Position numbers and translations under genes: made by a program. Below are positions 6,964 to 15,843 of a stretch of 64,000 nucleotides of DNA, piece by piece. Every line of letters begins with the position of its first letter. Within the stretch, counting starts at the first letter, position 1. Origin of the DNA: Flavobacterium sp. 140616W15 (lineage in GTDB: Bacteria; Bacteroidota; Bacteroidia; Flavobacteriales; Flavobacteriaceae). Where the stretch lies: positions 4,836,001 through 4,900,000 of the forward strand of contig NZ_CP033068.1 in assembly GCF_003668995.1 (NCBI RefSeq). Reading direction: 5' to 3'. Under the pieces are notes generated by a model. The model searched no databases. It saw only the letters and a list, made by a program, of their open reading frames with translations, and was not told where the DNA came from.

Positions 6964-8481
6964 TTATAGTAATGAATGACAAGTCATTGCAGCAGGTTGT
7001 GGTATTCCCATTAATTCAAGTATAGTAGGAGCGATGTCTCCTAAAACACCATCATGAATTGTTTTTAATTCTTTGTCAACCAAAATAATTGGTACAGGAT
7101 TAGTTGTGTGTGCTGTATTAGGGCTTCCGTCAGGATTAATCATAGTTTCACAATTTCCGTGATCAGCAATTACAATAGTGGTGTAATCATTTGCTAGAGC
7201 AGCTTCGATAACTTCTTTTACACAAGCATCTACAGCTTCACAGGCTAATATAGCGGCACTCATAATTCCTGTATGACCTACCATGTCTCCATTGGCAAAA
7301 TTTAAACATACAAAATCTACTTCACCTTTATTTAATTCAGGGACAAGTGCATCTTTTAATTCAAAGGCGCTCATTTCTGGTTTTAAATCATAAGTAGCTA
7401 CTTTTGGAGAATTTCTTAAGATTCTAGTTTCTCCTTCAAAAGGGACTTCTCTTCCTCCTGAGAAGAAAAAGGTTACGTGAGGATATTTCTCAGTTTCGGC
7501 AATACGAATCTGTTTTTTATTTGCTTTTTCTAAAACTTCACCTAAGGTTTCTGTGATATTGTCTTTATTGTAAACAACTTTTACGTTTTTATACGTTTCG
7601 TCATAATTGGTAAGCGTAACGTAGTATAAGTTTAGTTTGTGCATGTTTTGCTCATGAAAATCTTCTTGCGAAAGGGCTTCAGTAAGCTCACGACCTCTAT
7701 CAGTTCTAAAATTGAAGAAAATAACAACATCATCTTCTTCAATAGTTGCCAAAGGTTTGTCGTTTGCGTCAACCATAGTGATTGGAGCAATAAACTCATC
7801 AGTAACATCATTTTTATAACTTTCATTAATAGAAGCTACAGCATCTTTAGAATGTGTGCCTAACCCGTTTACAATCAAATCGTAAGCAAGTTTTACACGT
7901 TCCCAACGTTTGTCACGATCCATTGCGTAATAACGACCTATAACTGATGCTATTTTAACTGGAGTATTTGCAATGTGGTTCTCTAAGTCTTGAATATAAG
8001 TTGCTCCAGATTTTGGATCTACATCACGACCATCTGTAAAAGCGTGAATAAATACTTTGTCTAAGCCATATTCTTGAGTAGCATCTATTAATCCTCTTAG
8101 GTGGGAAGTGTGTGAGTGGACACCACCATCTGAAACCAAACCTAAAAAGTGAACTTTTTTGTTGTTTTCTTTTGCGTAAGTAAAGGCATCTACAAGTACT
8201 TGCTCTTTTGCTAAAGTATTGTTAGCTACTGCAAGGTTAATTTTTGCTAAATCTTGGTAAACGATTCTTCCTGCACCAAGGTTCATATGACCAACTTCAC
8301 TATTTCCCATTTGACCTTCAGGTAAACCTACATTTAAACCATCGGTACGAAGTTGTGCGCTTGGGTAGTTTTTGTAAAGACTATTTATAAAAGGAACATT
8401 TGCATTGTCTATTGCAGATACTTTAGGGTCAGGAGATTTTCCCCAACCATCTAAAATCATAAGGATTACTTTTTTGTTCAT
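6964..8481 (-). CDS. gpmI: 2,3-bisphosphoglycerate-independent phosphoglycerate mutase
   Basis: It interconverts 3- and 2-phosphoglycerate in glycolysis and gluconeogenesis in the cytoplasm and uses two Mn ions. At 505 residues it has the normal length. The N-terminal metal site 'LDGWG' (~10) and the catalytic Ser61 in 'GNSEVGH' are visible. So are 'DGRDVDP', the Arg/Lys-rich substrate loop, and C-terminal metal ligands in 'ADHGNCE' and 'AHTTNPVP'. It stands alone, with its own TATCTTTG box upstream and a strong terminator behind. The identification is unambiguous. Confidence 0.97.
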   Translation of the reverse strand: MNKKVILMILDGWGKSPDPKVSAIDNANVPFINSLYKNYPSAQLRTDGLNVGLPEGQMGNSEVGHMNLGAGRIVYQDLAKINLAVANNTLAKEQVLVDAFTYAKENNKKVHFLGLVSDGGVHSHTSHLRGLIDATQEYGLDKVFIHAFTDGRDVDPKSGATYIQDLENHIANTPVKIASVIGRYYAMDRDKRWERVKLAYDLIVNGLGTHSKDAVASINESYKNDVTDEFIAPITMVDANDKPLATIEEDDVVIFFNFRTDRGRELTEALSQEDFHEQNMHKLNLYYVTLTNYDETYKNVKVVYNKDNITETLGEVLEKANKKQIRIAETEKYPHVTFFFSGGREVPFEGETRILRNSPKVATYDLKPEMSAFELKDALVPELNKGEVDFVCLNFANGDMVGHTGIMSAAILACEAVDACVKEVIEAALANDYTTIVIADHGNCETMINPDGSPNTAHTTNPVPIILVDKELKTIHDGVLGDIAPTILELMGIPQPAAMTCHSLL

Positions 8482-8497
8482 CAGAATTTATTTTGTA

Positions 8498-8505
8498 CAA
8501 AGATA
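8498..8505 (-). promoter_or_regulatory. -7 promoter box of gpmI
   Basis: The minus strand reads TATCTTTG (consensus TAnnTTTG), 17 bp upstream of the gpmI ATG. Confidence 0.5.
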
Positions 8506-8980
8506 AGCCATTTATAAAATGTTTAAGAGCGACTCAGTTACAATTATGCTTTATAAAGGGAACCGTATCAAAAAATAATAATTTAATTATAGAAGCTTAT
8601 TTTTTTTAAAATATATGCAGATTAGATTTATTTTTGATTGCGTCCTAGTTGATGAAATAGGAAATGTTTGTTAAAAAAATGGGCGTTTAAGTATAGTAAG
8701 GGTAAGTGAGCTGTTTTTCTATATCGGAAAGATCTTTTTTTAGTAATGCATTATAAACGTTTCAGGTTGTAATAAAAATTCATAGAATAAATTATTGAAT
8801 TTAAAATCAAGTAGTTAGTTTGGTGTTTGTGGGTTGGTAATTAGTTTTTAAACCGTAAGGTTTTGTTTGTATTTTGTTGTTTATCAGTACTTTTAATTGT
8901 GATTTTGTTAAGAGAATGCAATAATAATTAGGTTAGATTCGTTAAAAATTGATTAAAAAGCACTTTGTTTTCTTTTCAAA
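8506..8980. other. Gene-free intergenic stretch between divergent genes
   Basis: About 475 bp of AT-rich sequence lie between the divergent gpmI and YkuD_2 genes. I see no reading frame of note, no strong hairpin and no repeat; it probably holds only the two promoter regions. Confidence 0.5.
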
Positions 8981-8983
8981 ATT

Positions 8984-9012
8984 TTGAAAAATGTAATTTT
9001 TTTATACATTTG
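8984..9012 (+). promoter_or_regulatory. Promoter of the YkuD_2 gene (-33 TTG, -7 TACATTTG)
   Basis: TTTG ending at 8986 and TACATTTG at 9005-9012 are separated by 18 bp, a good match to the Bacteroidota promoter. The start codon follows 36 bp later. Confidence 0.6.
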
Positions 9013-9048
9013 CGAACCCAGAAATAATTTATAACCTAAACATATTCA

Positions 9049-9771
9049 ATGATTTATAAGATTTATCCCGCACTGCTTTTCTTGTTTTTGTCATTTACCA
9101 CGGATACAAAAACAACAACGGAAGTTAAAAAAGTTGAAAAGAAAAACATTGCCAGTACAGTAATTACAAACTTAGATTTAAGAGTTAAGGCCGTTTATAG
9201 TACGCTTAACGCAAATAACTTTGAGTTACCAGATGTTAAAAGTTTTACAGAAGCCTTAAAAGGTTTTTATTTATTAAAAGATAAAGGAGTTATACAAAAA
9301 GATCTGTTGACTCTAATTGATTTTAGTTTGTCTTCTAATATAAAGCGTCTTTGGGTTATTGATCTTTCTACTAATACAATTTTGTTTCAATCTTTAGTTG
9401 CTCACGGAAAAAATACTGGGGATGAATTTGCATCTAATTTCTCAAATACAAATTCTTCTTTTAAAAGTAGTCTTGGATTTTATGCAACTGCAGAGGTGTA
9501 TAAAGGAAAGCATGGAATTTCATTGCGCTTAGATGGTTTAGAAAAAGGAGTTAATGATAATGCTCGTGAAAGAGCAGTTGTAATTCATGGAGCCAATTAT
9601 GTTTCTGAATCATTTATAAGAGGCAATAAGAGGTTGGGACGTAGTCTAGGTTGTCCTGCTATTCCAGTAGAATTAACAAATGCGATCATTGAAACAATTA
9701 AAGATAAATCATGTTTGTATATCTATCATCCGTCAAGAACTTTTACGATGGAAGAAAGGCTAATTTCTTAA
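9049..9771 (+). CDS. Murein L,D-transpeptidase catalytic domain protein (YkuD_2)
   Basis: This predicted envelope protein of 240 residues begins with a signal-like hydrophobic segment (about 5-18). The second half carries the cysteine transpeptidase signature of the YkuD_2 family: 'VIHGANYV' followed by 'GRSLGCPAIP' with the nucleophile at about Cys202. Relatives form or modify peptide links in peptidoglycan; the exact reaction of this subfamily is not established. Its last 12 bases overlap the 3' end of the opposing YcbB-type transpeptidase gene, and no terminator separates them. It has its own promoter at 8984-9012. Confidence 0.85.
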   Translation: MIYKIYPALLFLFLSFTTDTKTTTEVKKVEKKNIASTVITNLDLRVKAVYSTLNANNFELPDVKSFTEALKGFYLLKDKGVIQKDLLTLIDFSLSSNIKRLWVIDLSTNTILFQSLVAHGKNTGDEFASNFSNTNSSFKSSLGFYATAEVYKGKHGISLRLDGLEKGVNDNARERAVVIHGANYVSESFIRGNKRLGRSLGCPAIPVELTNAIIETIKDKSCLYIYHPSRTFTMEERLIS

Positions 9772-11339
9772 TTTAGCATATAAATCAGCATCTAGATTGT
9801 AAATGTCGTCTCTAAATTCTAAAGAGTTATCATTGCTCCAAGCAGTCCAGTACCATTGGTAGATAGCATATTTTTTAGCAATTCTTGCGTTGGTAGTCTT
9901 TTTGGTTACAATAATAGAATCTATTTTCTCTTTAGACCATTTGTTAGAGTCTAATATATGTTGTGCTAATTCCAGAGGACTTTCAACACGAATACAGCCA
10001 GAACTTAAAGAGCGGTTGCTTCTACCAAATAAGCCACGATGATTCGTATCATGTAAATAAACACTATGGTTGTTTGGGAATAAAATCTTCATTAATCCTA
10101 AAGAATTATGATTTCCTGGACTTTGTACATAGCGATACCTGCCAGGGGAATTTTCGTTCCAATCACTTGGATCTACAATTGAATTGTCTTTGTCGTAAAT
10201 TGTGATGTTTTTATTCTTTAAATAATTTCGATTTCGTTTCATTGCAGGAACAATATCTTCTTTTAGGATAGTTGGAGGAACGGTCCATGTAGGGTTTAAA
10301 ACTACAGTTGTAAGTGTTGAGGTAAGTATTGGTGTTTTTCGACTAATAGTCCCAACAACAATTTTTCGAACTATAGTAGTGTCTTTATTCTCAACAACAT
10401 TTAAGCTGTAATCAGGAATGTTTATTATAAAATAGTTTTCTGCCAATGTATCTGCGTACCATCTCCAACGCTCAATGTTAGCGATAATTTGATTTTTTCT
10501 TTTGGTTTTGGAAAAATTTAAAGCATTAACTGTTCCTTTACCTATAACACCATCGGCAGCTAAGCCATGACGCATTTGGAATTTTTTAATAGCTTCAAAT
10601 GTTTTACCATCGTATATAGAGGTTAAGCTATCTCTTCCGGTTAAGTCTTTCCAGTATAGAAGTCGTTTTTTTATCGTAATCATTGCGTTATTTGTATCGT
10701 GTAAGACTACTTTGTCTTTAACATCGATTGCCTTGATATTGTCATCTGGAAATTTACTTAGTAACACAAGTGCTTTTAAGAGTCTTTTATAGGTATATGT
10801 TTTTGGTTGACATTGTTCAATTGTAAGCGCTAAATCATTATCGTTAAAAGCTTTTATAAGAATTGTATTTATATCAAATGGTTTTTCGTTTAAATCCCAA
10901 TCGTTATATAATTTCTTTGGATTTAGTTTTCCTTTATATAAATGTGTTAAGTATTTCTGGAAATTATAGGTAAGTAAAACATCATAAAGCGCTAAATCGG
11001 TATCGCTTAGTTTGCTTATTTTGTTTTCAAAGCTCTTTATTTTTTTATATTATAATCATTTGGTTCTAAGCCAAGCACTTCTGATTTTTTTAATTCATCA
11101 ATTATAAAAGTTCTCTTTTCTAGATTTCCCCAAACAGTTTCATTGTTTGAGGCGATATAAAATTTTTGAAGGTTTTCACTTTTAAAAGAATTAATCAACG
11201 AAGTGTCTAGCTGAATTTTTCGTTCATCAGTTTGGATGATTGCGGGAAGAGGTTCTGTTTTCTTTATAGGAGTTACTTTTTCTTCCTTTTTGCAACTTAT
11301 AACAATAGATAATAATATAAAAAGGTAAAGTTTATTCAT
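9760..11339 (-). pseudogene. YcbB-type L,D-transpeptidase lipoprotein, split by one frameshift
   Basis: The N-terminal part (11339 to 11037) begins with a lipoprotein signal ('FILLSIVISC') and ends early at a TAA. The next frame continues seamlessly ('KLSDTDLALYDVLLTYNF...') through a peptidoglycan-binding domain ('FQMRHGLAADGVIGKGTVNAL'). It then enters a YkuD catalytic domain with 'HDTNHRGLFGRSNRSLSSGCIRV' features, including the catalytic Cys in 'SSGCIRV'. The break is in an A7 run (11040-11046, coding strand); an eighth A restores a 526-residue YcbB-like protein. All catalytic features survive, so this may be a base-call error rather than a dead gene. It starts 8 bp inside the end of the GNAT gene, so the two are co-transcribed. 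Confidence 0.85.
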
Positions 11340-11778
11340 TTTTAAGTTTTTTAAACATTAGTAGATGTTCTCCAACATCTTTTATTTCAAAAATAGCCCC
11401 AGTTTTCTGGTAGCCCATTTTTTCATAAAAACCGACAGCTTCGGTTCTGGCGTTAAACCATATTAACTCGCAATTATTGTTAATACAGTATTCTTCACAG
11501 TGATTTACTAGAGCTTCTCCTAATCCTTTTTTTCTGAAATCGTCTAAAATGGCCATTCCTCGAATTTGAGATTGGGAATTTTCTGCAAATGTAATGTTAG
11601 AATTTTTGAATAGCGAAATAATTCCTACTAAACTTTTGTCTTCAAATAAGCCAAAGTGATGTGTTGTTGCTAAATCATCACTATCAAATCGACAACTTTC
11701 TATTGGTTTACCTTTTCTTAGAACAGGATTGCGTACTAAATAAGTTTCTTGGGCGGGTATTTCTTGTATGTTTGTCAT
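11332..11778 (-). CDS. GNAT-family N-acetyltransferase
   Basis: A small cytoplasmic protein of 148 residues with the GNAT fold. Motif A, the acetyl-CoA pyrophosphate loop, is present as 'AILDDFRKKGLGEALVNH' at about 75-92. The C-terminal 'ARTEAVGFYEKMGYQKTG' pattern is typical of the family. The substrate (small amine or protein) cannot be read from the sequence. Its 3' end overlaps the start of the downstream transpeptidase gene by 8 bp. Confidence 0.85.
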   Translation of the reverse strand: MTNIQEIPAQETYLVRNPVLRKGKPIESCRFDSDDLATTHHFGLFEDKSLVGIISLFKNSNITFAENSQSQIRGMAILDDFRKKGLGEALVNHCEEYCINNNCELIWFNARTEAVGFYEKMGYQKTGAIFEIKDVGEHLLMFKKLKNE

Positions 11779-11893
11779 AGTTTTTATAAAAAAGTAAAAT
11801 TATAACTTTTTAGTTTTAAATATCTTATAGAATTAGTTTAAAATTTTATGAAATTTTAATAAAAAAAACTTGTTTTTAACTGAAGTTATTATC

Positions 11894-11901
11894 TATATTT
11901 G
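11894..11901 (+). promoter_or_regulatory. -7 box of tRNA-Gly copy 1
   Basis: TATATTTG matches TAnnTTTG 12 bp before the mature tRNA; a TTG at 11870-11872 is 21 bp upstream. Confidence 0.55.
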
Positions 11902-11913
11902 CACCACAGTAAT

Positions 11914-11986
<73 letters not shown>

Positions 11987-11990
11987 CTAA

Positions 11991-12023
11991 GAAACCGAAA
12001 TTGCAAATGTTTCGGTTTCTTTT
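11991..12023 (+). terminator. Terminator of tRNA-Gly copy 1
   Basis: GAAACCGAAA (11991-12000) pairs with TTTCGGTTTC (12010-12019), followed by TTTT. Confidence 0.75.
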
Positions 12024-12070
12024 AAAAGAAAAAAAAATGATTTTTATTTTTTAAAATGATTTAATTTTTT

Positions 12071-12078
12071 TAAATTTG
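12071..12078 (+). promoter_or_regulatory. -7 box of tRNA-Gly copy 2
   Basis: TAAATTTG fits TAnnTTTG 12 bp before the tRNA, the same spacing as for copy 1. Confidence 0.5.
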
Positions 12079-12090
12079 CACCCAGTTAAT

Positions 12091-12163
<73 letters not shown>

Positions 12164-12167
12164 CTTT

Positions 12168-12200
12168 AAAAAGCCGAAACTTAATAGTTTCGGCTTTTTT
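12168..12200. terminator. Bidirectional terminator between tRNA-Gly and pepE
   Basis: AAAAAGCCGAAAC and GTTTCGGCTTTTTT form a 13-bp stem with a 6-nt loop. The A and T tracts on the two sides serve both the tRNA (+) and pepE (-), whose stop lies at its edge. Confidence 0.85.
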
Positions 12201-12906
12201 ATTGCACATAACTCAAATCTGTTTGAGGTTCTAATTCTTCAGGCTCTTGGTTTTGTCTAAAAAGACGAGCAGATAAATTCCCTTTCAAAATAATTTGATC
12301 TCCTTTTACATCTAACCAGCTTCCTTCACGCAATCCTAAAACAGGAAGAGTATTAAAAGCGTGGAATTCTTTTATTCTTGTTTCGCGAGTTTCGCCCATA
12401 TGTTTAGATTGAGAATCTGGATCTAAATAATGAGGATTTAAATTAAACGGAATTAATCCTAAAGTTTGAAAACTTGGCGGGTAAATGATAGGCATGTCAT
12501 TTGTAGTTTGCATTGACAAACCGCAAATATTACTTCCAGCGCTTGTTCCTAAATAAGGTGTTCCGTTTTTAACCGCTTCGGCAAGGGTGGTCATGATGTT
12601 GTTTTTGTACAGTTGAGTTACTAGTAAAAAAGTATTTCCACCACCAGTAAAAATCCCTTGGGCATTGTTAATTGCGGCTGTTGCATCTTCAAATTCATGA
12701 ATTCCTTTTACGTTAATGTTTATCTTTTTGAATGCTTCAGAAACAGTTTTAGTATATTGCTCGTGCGAGATTCCTCCAGGTCTTGCAAAAGGGATAAAAA
12801 GAATAGATTCGCAGTTTTTAAAATGCACTTCTAATTCGGGTAATAAATAGTCTAAATAACTGCCTCCGTGTAGCGTAGAGGTGCTGGCAATGATAATGCT
12901 TTTCAT
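12199..12906 (-). CDS. pepE: Dipeptidase E (alpha-aspartyl dipeptidase)
   Basis: A cytoplasmic S51-family serine peptidase that cleaves dipeptides with N-terminal aspartate. The 235 residues match the family length. The nucleophile elbow 'GTSAGSN' places the catalytic Ser at 122, and the preceding 'IFTGGGNTFLL' is also characteristic. The conserved 'NPHYLDPD' segment follows. It is a single-gene unit ending in a bidirectional terminator shared with tRNA-Gly. Confidence 0.9.
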   Translation of the reverse strand: MKSIIIASTSTLHGGSYLDYLLPELEVHFKNCESILFIPFARPGGISHEQYTKTVSEAFKKININVKGIHEFEDATAAINNAQGIFTGGGNTFLLVTQLYKNNIMTTLAEAVKNGTPYLGTSAGSNICGLSMQTTNDMPIIYPPSFQTLGLIPFNLNPHYLDPDSQSKHMGETRETRIKEFHAFNTLPVLGLREGSWLDVKGDQIILKGNLSARLFRQNQEPEELEPQTDLSYVQ

Positions 12907-13061
12907 AAGTGTTTATGTTGTTTTTAATAAAGTTAAAGGTATTAAATTGTAGATTTTAAAGCTGTAAAATAAAGCTTTAATTAACATATTTTTACCAAGT
13001 CATTAGTATTAAATTTAGAAGACATTAAGATACTTTTACAACTTATCCTTATAATGATTTG

Positions 13062-13814
13062 ATGAACAAAGCGGTATGTGTTTTTTTTATTTTACTAGCC
13101 AATAATCTTTTGGCGCAGGTAGAGATGTCTACTGTTTTGAAAGGAAAAGTAGATGCTAATATAATGGATTTAGAGGGGATTTATGTTGTGAATTTTAGGA
13201 CAGAAGCCTCCGTACTTACAAATTCAGATGGATCATTTTCAATACCGGCCGAAATAGGAGATACACTTATTTTTTCATCAGTACAGCTTAAGGAACGACG
13301 AATTGTTTTAGTGGGAGAGGATTTTGCTTCAACAAATTTTGTGGTTAGGGTAGAGGTAGGGATGAATCAACTGCGAGAAGTTATTATAAAAAAATACGAT
13401 AATATAAATGCAGTTGCCTTAGGGATAATTCCAGCAGGGCAACGTTCGTATTCTCCTGCAGAGCGAAAACTAAAAGGAGCGACAGATTTAGATGCGTCAG
13501 TAGGCTTGGGGGCATCGGTGGCTTTAGATCCCTTACTGAATATGTTTTCAGGAAGGTCAAAAATGCTTGAAAAAGAATTAGCAGTAGAGAAAAAAGAAAT
13601 TTTCATGCAACTTTTAGAAAAAATGTTTACTATAGATCATTTTGTTCGAACACTAAGCATACCTTTGGATTACGTAAAAGGGTTTGAGTATTTTGCTGTA
13701 GAAAATGAAAGCTTTACGAAGATTTTGAATACCAAAAACAAAACCACAACGGAGTTTTTATTAGGAGAACTTGCAGTTAAATATAAAGAAATCATAGCTT
13801 GTGAAAATAATTAA
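13062..13814 (+). CDS. Secreted carboxypeptidase-regulatory-like protein, paralogue 1
   Basis: This 250-residue protein has a signal peptide ('VFFILLANNLLAQ') and a carboxypeptidase regulatory-like beta-sandwich at about 25-105 ('KGKVDANIMDLEGIYVVNF', 'TNSDGSFSIPAEIGDTLIFS'). A family-specific tail with 'LGIIPAGQRSYSPAERKL' and 'YVKGFEYF' follows. I chose the ATG at 13062; the preceding TTG (13059) is in frame but gives no better signal. It is the first of three tandem related genes leading to the DUF6702 and M1 peptidase genes. The domain is common in Bacteroidota envelope proteins; its function is unknown. It overlaps the next gene by 14 bp. Confidence 0.75.
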   Translation: MNKAVCVFFILLANNLLAQVEMSTVLKGKVDANIMDLEGIYVVNFRTEASVLTNSDGSFSIPAEIGDTLIFSSVQLKERRIVLVGEDFASTNFVVRVEVGMNQLREVIIKKYDNINAVALGIIPAGQRSYSPAERKLKGATDLDASVGLGASVALDPLLNMFSGRSKMLEKELAVEKKEIFMQLLEKMFTIDHFVRTLSIPLDYVKGFEYFAVENESFTKILNTKNKTTTEFLLGELAVKYKEIIACENN

Positions 13815-14529
13815 TATTTTACTTTTATTTATTTTATCTTTATTCTTCCAGGTAAGTTTCGGGCAGACTATTGTCACAAAAGAAATTTTAGGAAAAGTTA
13901 CTGCCGATTCAAGTTCGGTTGAAGCTATAACAATTGTAAATAATACAACTCAGGAAACAACAATTTCAGATAATAAAGGACAATTTTCTATACATATAAA
14001 GGAAGGAGATGTATTGGTTTTTTCAGCAGTAAATTTAGAGCCACTTCGAAAACGAATTACACCCAATGATTTAAAATTAGATTTGTTGTTGATTAAAATG
14101 ACAGCTAAAAACATAGAGCTAAAAGAGGTTGTTATAAATGAGTTTTCGAATATAAATGCAGAAAATTTAGGGATTATACCTTATGGGCAAAAAAAATATA
14201 CACCCGCCGAACGAAAATTATACACGGCTAAGTCTTCTATGACAGAATCTCTTTTGAATAAAATATCTGGTAGGACTGCTATGTTAAAAAAAGAAGCAGT
14301 TGTTGAGAAAAAAGAGATTTTGTATTCGAAAATTGAATATCTTTTCGAAGAAAATTATTACACTCAAAGATTAAAAATTCCACTTGAACATATAAAAGGA
14401 TTCCAACTTTATTGCATAGATGATCCAGAGTTTGTAAATTCGTTGAACGCTAAGAATAAAACAGTTTGTATGTTTTTGATTACAGGGCTGGCACAGAAAT
14501 ATTTAACAATTATATCGAATGAAAAATAG
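13801..14529 (+). CDS. Secreted carboxypeptidase-regulatory-like protein, paralogue 2
   Basis: This 242-residue protein starts at GTG inside the end of the previous gene (14-bp overlap), giving a signal peptide 'LLFILSLFFQVSFGQ'. It follows paralogue 1 closely: the beta-sandwich 'GKVTADSSSVEAITIVN...DNKGQFSIHIKEGDVLVFS', then 'LGIIPYGQKKYTPAERKL' and 'HIKGFQLY'. Clear homology and tandem order indicate local duplication. It probably faces the periplasm or outer membrane; no catalytic motif is visible. Confidence 0.75.
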   Translation: MKIINILLLFILSLFFQVSFGQTIVTKEILGKVTADSSSVEAITIVNNTTQETTISDNKGQFSIHIKEGDVLVFSAVNLEPLRKRITPNDLKLDLLLIKMTAKNIELKEVVINEFSNINAENLGIIPYGQKKYTPAERKLYTAKSSMTESLLNKISGRTAMLKKEAVVEKKEILYSKIEYLFEENYYTQRLKIPLEHIKGFQLYCIDDPEFVNSLNAKNKTVCMFLITGLAQKYLTIISNEK

Positions 14530-15271
14530 AATAGGAATACTCGTTTTAGGTTTATTATGTCAGCTTTGTTTCGCACAATCTATGGTAAGAAAGCCATTAC
14601 ATGGACGAGTAATAAATGATATTATCGCCATAGAAAATGGTTATGTAGTCAATATTAATGCAAATGTGAGAACATTTATTAATGCAAATGGATTGTTTGA
14701 TATAATGGCACAACCAAAAGATACTTTGTTGTTTTCAGGTTTGGCTTTTCAGTCTAAGAAAATTGTTTTAACAGAGAAAGATTGTTCTCAAGTGTTATTC
14801 ATGGTTAAATTAGATTTGGTAAATAATCAGTTAAAAGAGGTTGTTATTCCAAAAGATCTAAAAGTAAAAGTACTGCAATTAGGTTCGCAACAATATGTTG
14901 ATATGCAATTTGAGGATGATAAACAATCTACAGCTAAAAATTCTGCAATGTATTCTGATCAGACTATAAAATATGGAACTGATTTTGTTCGAATATTCAA
15001 AGATGTTTCTAAATTGTTGAAGAAGAAGAAAGATAATGTTCAAGAAGATCATGTTAGTGATATCGCTTTTTCTGAATATGTAAAACTTCATTTTAGTCCA
15101 AAGTTTTTTGCAAAAGATTTAGATCTTAAGGAAGATGAGGTTGAATTATTTTTGTTGTATTGCTCTAATGATGCTCATTCTAAAGAGTATTTAAAACCAC
15201 AAGATCAATTTCAGTTGATGGACTTTTTGGTTAATAAGAGTAAAGAATTTAAAAAGTTAAATGACAAATAG
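14519..15271 (+). CDS. Secreted carboxypeptidase-regulatory-like protein, paralogue 3
   Basis: This 250-residue protein has a signal peptide ('ILVLGLLCQLCFAQ') and overlaps the previous gene by 11 bp. The N-terminal beta-sandwich is shared ('HGRVINDIIAIENGYVVN...ANGLFDIMAQPKDTLLFSGL'). The C-terminal half is more diverged, loses the 'PAERKL' block and ends in lysine-rich helices. It is the most divergent of the trio. Its stop directly abuts the DUF6702 ATG. Confidence 0.72.
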   Translation: MKNRIGILVLGLLCQLCFAQSMVRKPLHGRVINDIIAIENGYVVNINANVRTFINANGLFDIMAQPKDTLLFSGLAFQSKKIVLTEKDCSQVLFMVKLDLVNNQLKEVVIPKDLKVKVLQLGSQQYVDMQFEDDKQSTAKNSAMYSDQTIKYGTDFVRIFKDVSKLLKKKKDNVQEDHVSDIAFSEYVKLHFSPKFFAKDLDLKEDEVELFLLYCSNDAHSKEYLKPQDQFQLMDFLVNKSKEFKKLNDK

Positions 15272-15781
15272 ATGAAGAAAAGAATAGTTTTTCCTGTTCT
15301 TTTTATATTGTTTGTCTTGAGTACTGCTTTTTCTTTTCATAAATTTTATGTTGGAGTTTATCAAGTAAATTATGCTCCCGAAAAAAAAATGTTACAAATT
15401 ACCTCCCGTATTTTTATAGATGATCTAAATAATGGAGTTGAGAAAAAATACAAAATGAAAACCAATATTGGCACAGGAAAAGAAACTGAAGCTGACGTTG
15501 CTCTTTTGAAAAAATACTTAGCAGAGAATTTTATTGTAAAAGTAAACGGTCAGTCAAAGCCAATTGTTTTTTTGTCAAAAGAAGTAGAGGCAAATGATGT
15601 TTTGGTTTGTTACTCCAGAATAAGCGATGTGAGTAAAATTAAAACACTAGAGATTTCAAATACAATTTTGGTAGATTGGAATTCTGATCAGCAAAATATT
15701 ACACATGTTTCAGTGTTTGGAATCAAGAAAAGTGTACTTTTTACTGCATCTTCAAGGAAAGAATTGTTAAAATATGATTAA
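15272..15781 (+). CDS. DUF6702 family exported protein
   Basis: This 169-residue protein has an N-terminal signal/anchor ('VLFILFVLSTAFSFHKFY'). The pattern 'HKFYVGVYQVNYAPEKKMLQI' with a following 'SRIFIDDLN' is characteristic of the small Bacteroidota family DUF6702, commonly found next to M1 peptidase genes. It begins immediately after the previous stop codon, so it is co-translated. Its role is unknown. Confidence 0.75.
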   Translation: MKKRIVFPVLFILFVLSTAFSFHKFYVGVYQVNYAPEKKMLQITSRIFIDDLNNGVEKKYKMKTNIGTGKETEADVALLKKYLAENFIVKVNGQSKPIVFLSKEVEANDVLVCYSRISDVSKIKTLEISNTILVDWNSDQQNITHVSVFGIKKSVLFTASSRKELLKYD

Positions 15782-15843
15782 ATCGGTATAAATATTCTTT
15801 TAATTGCTATTTTCACAGCTTGACAAAACTCCAAAAACCAGTT

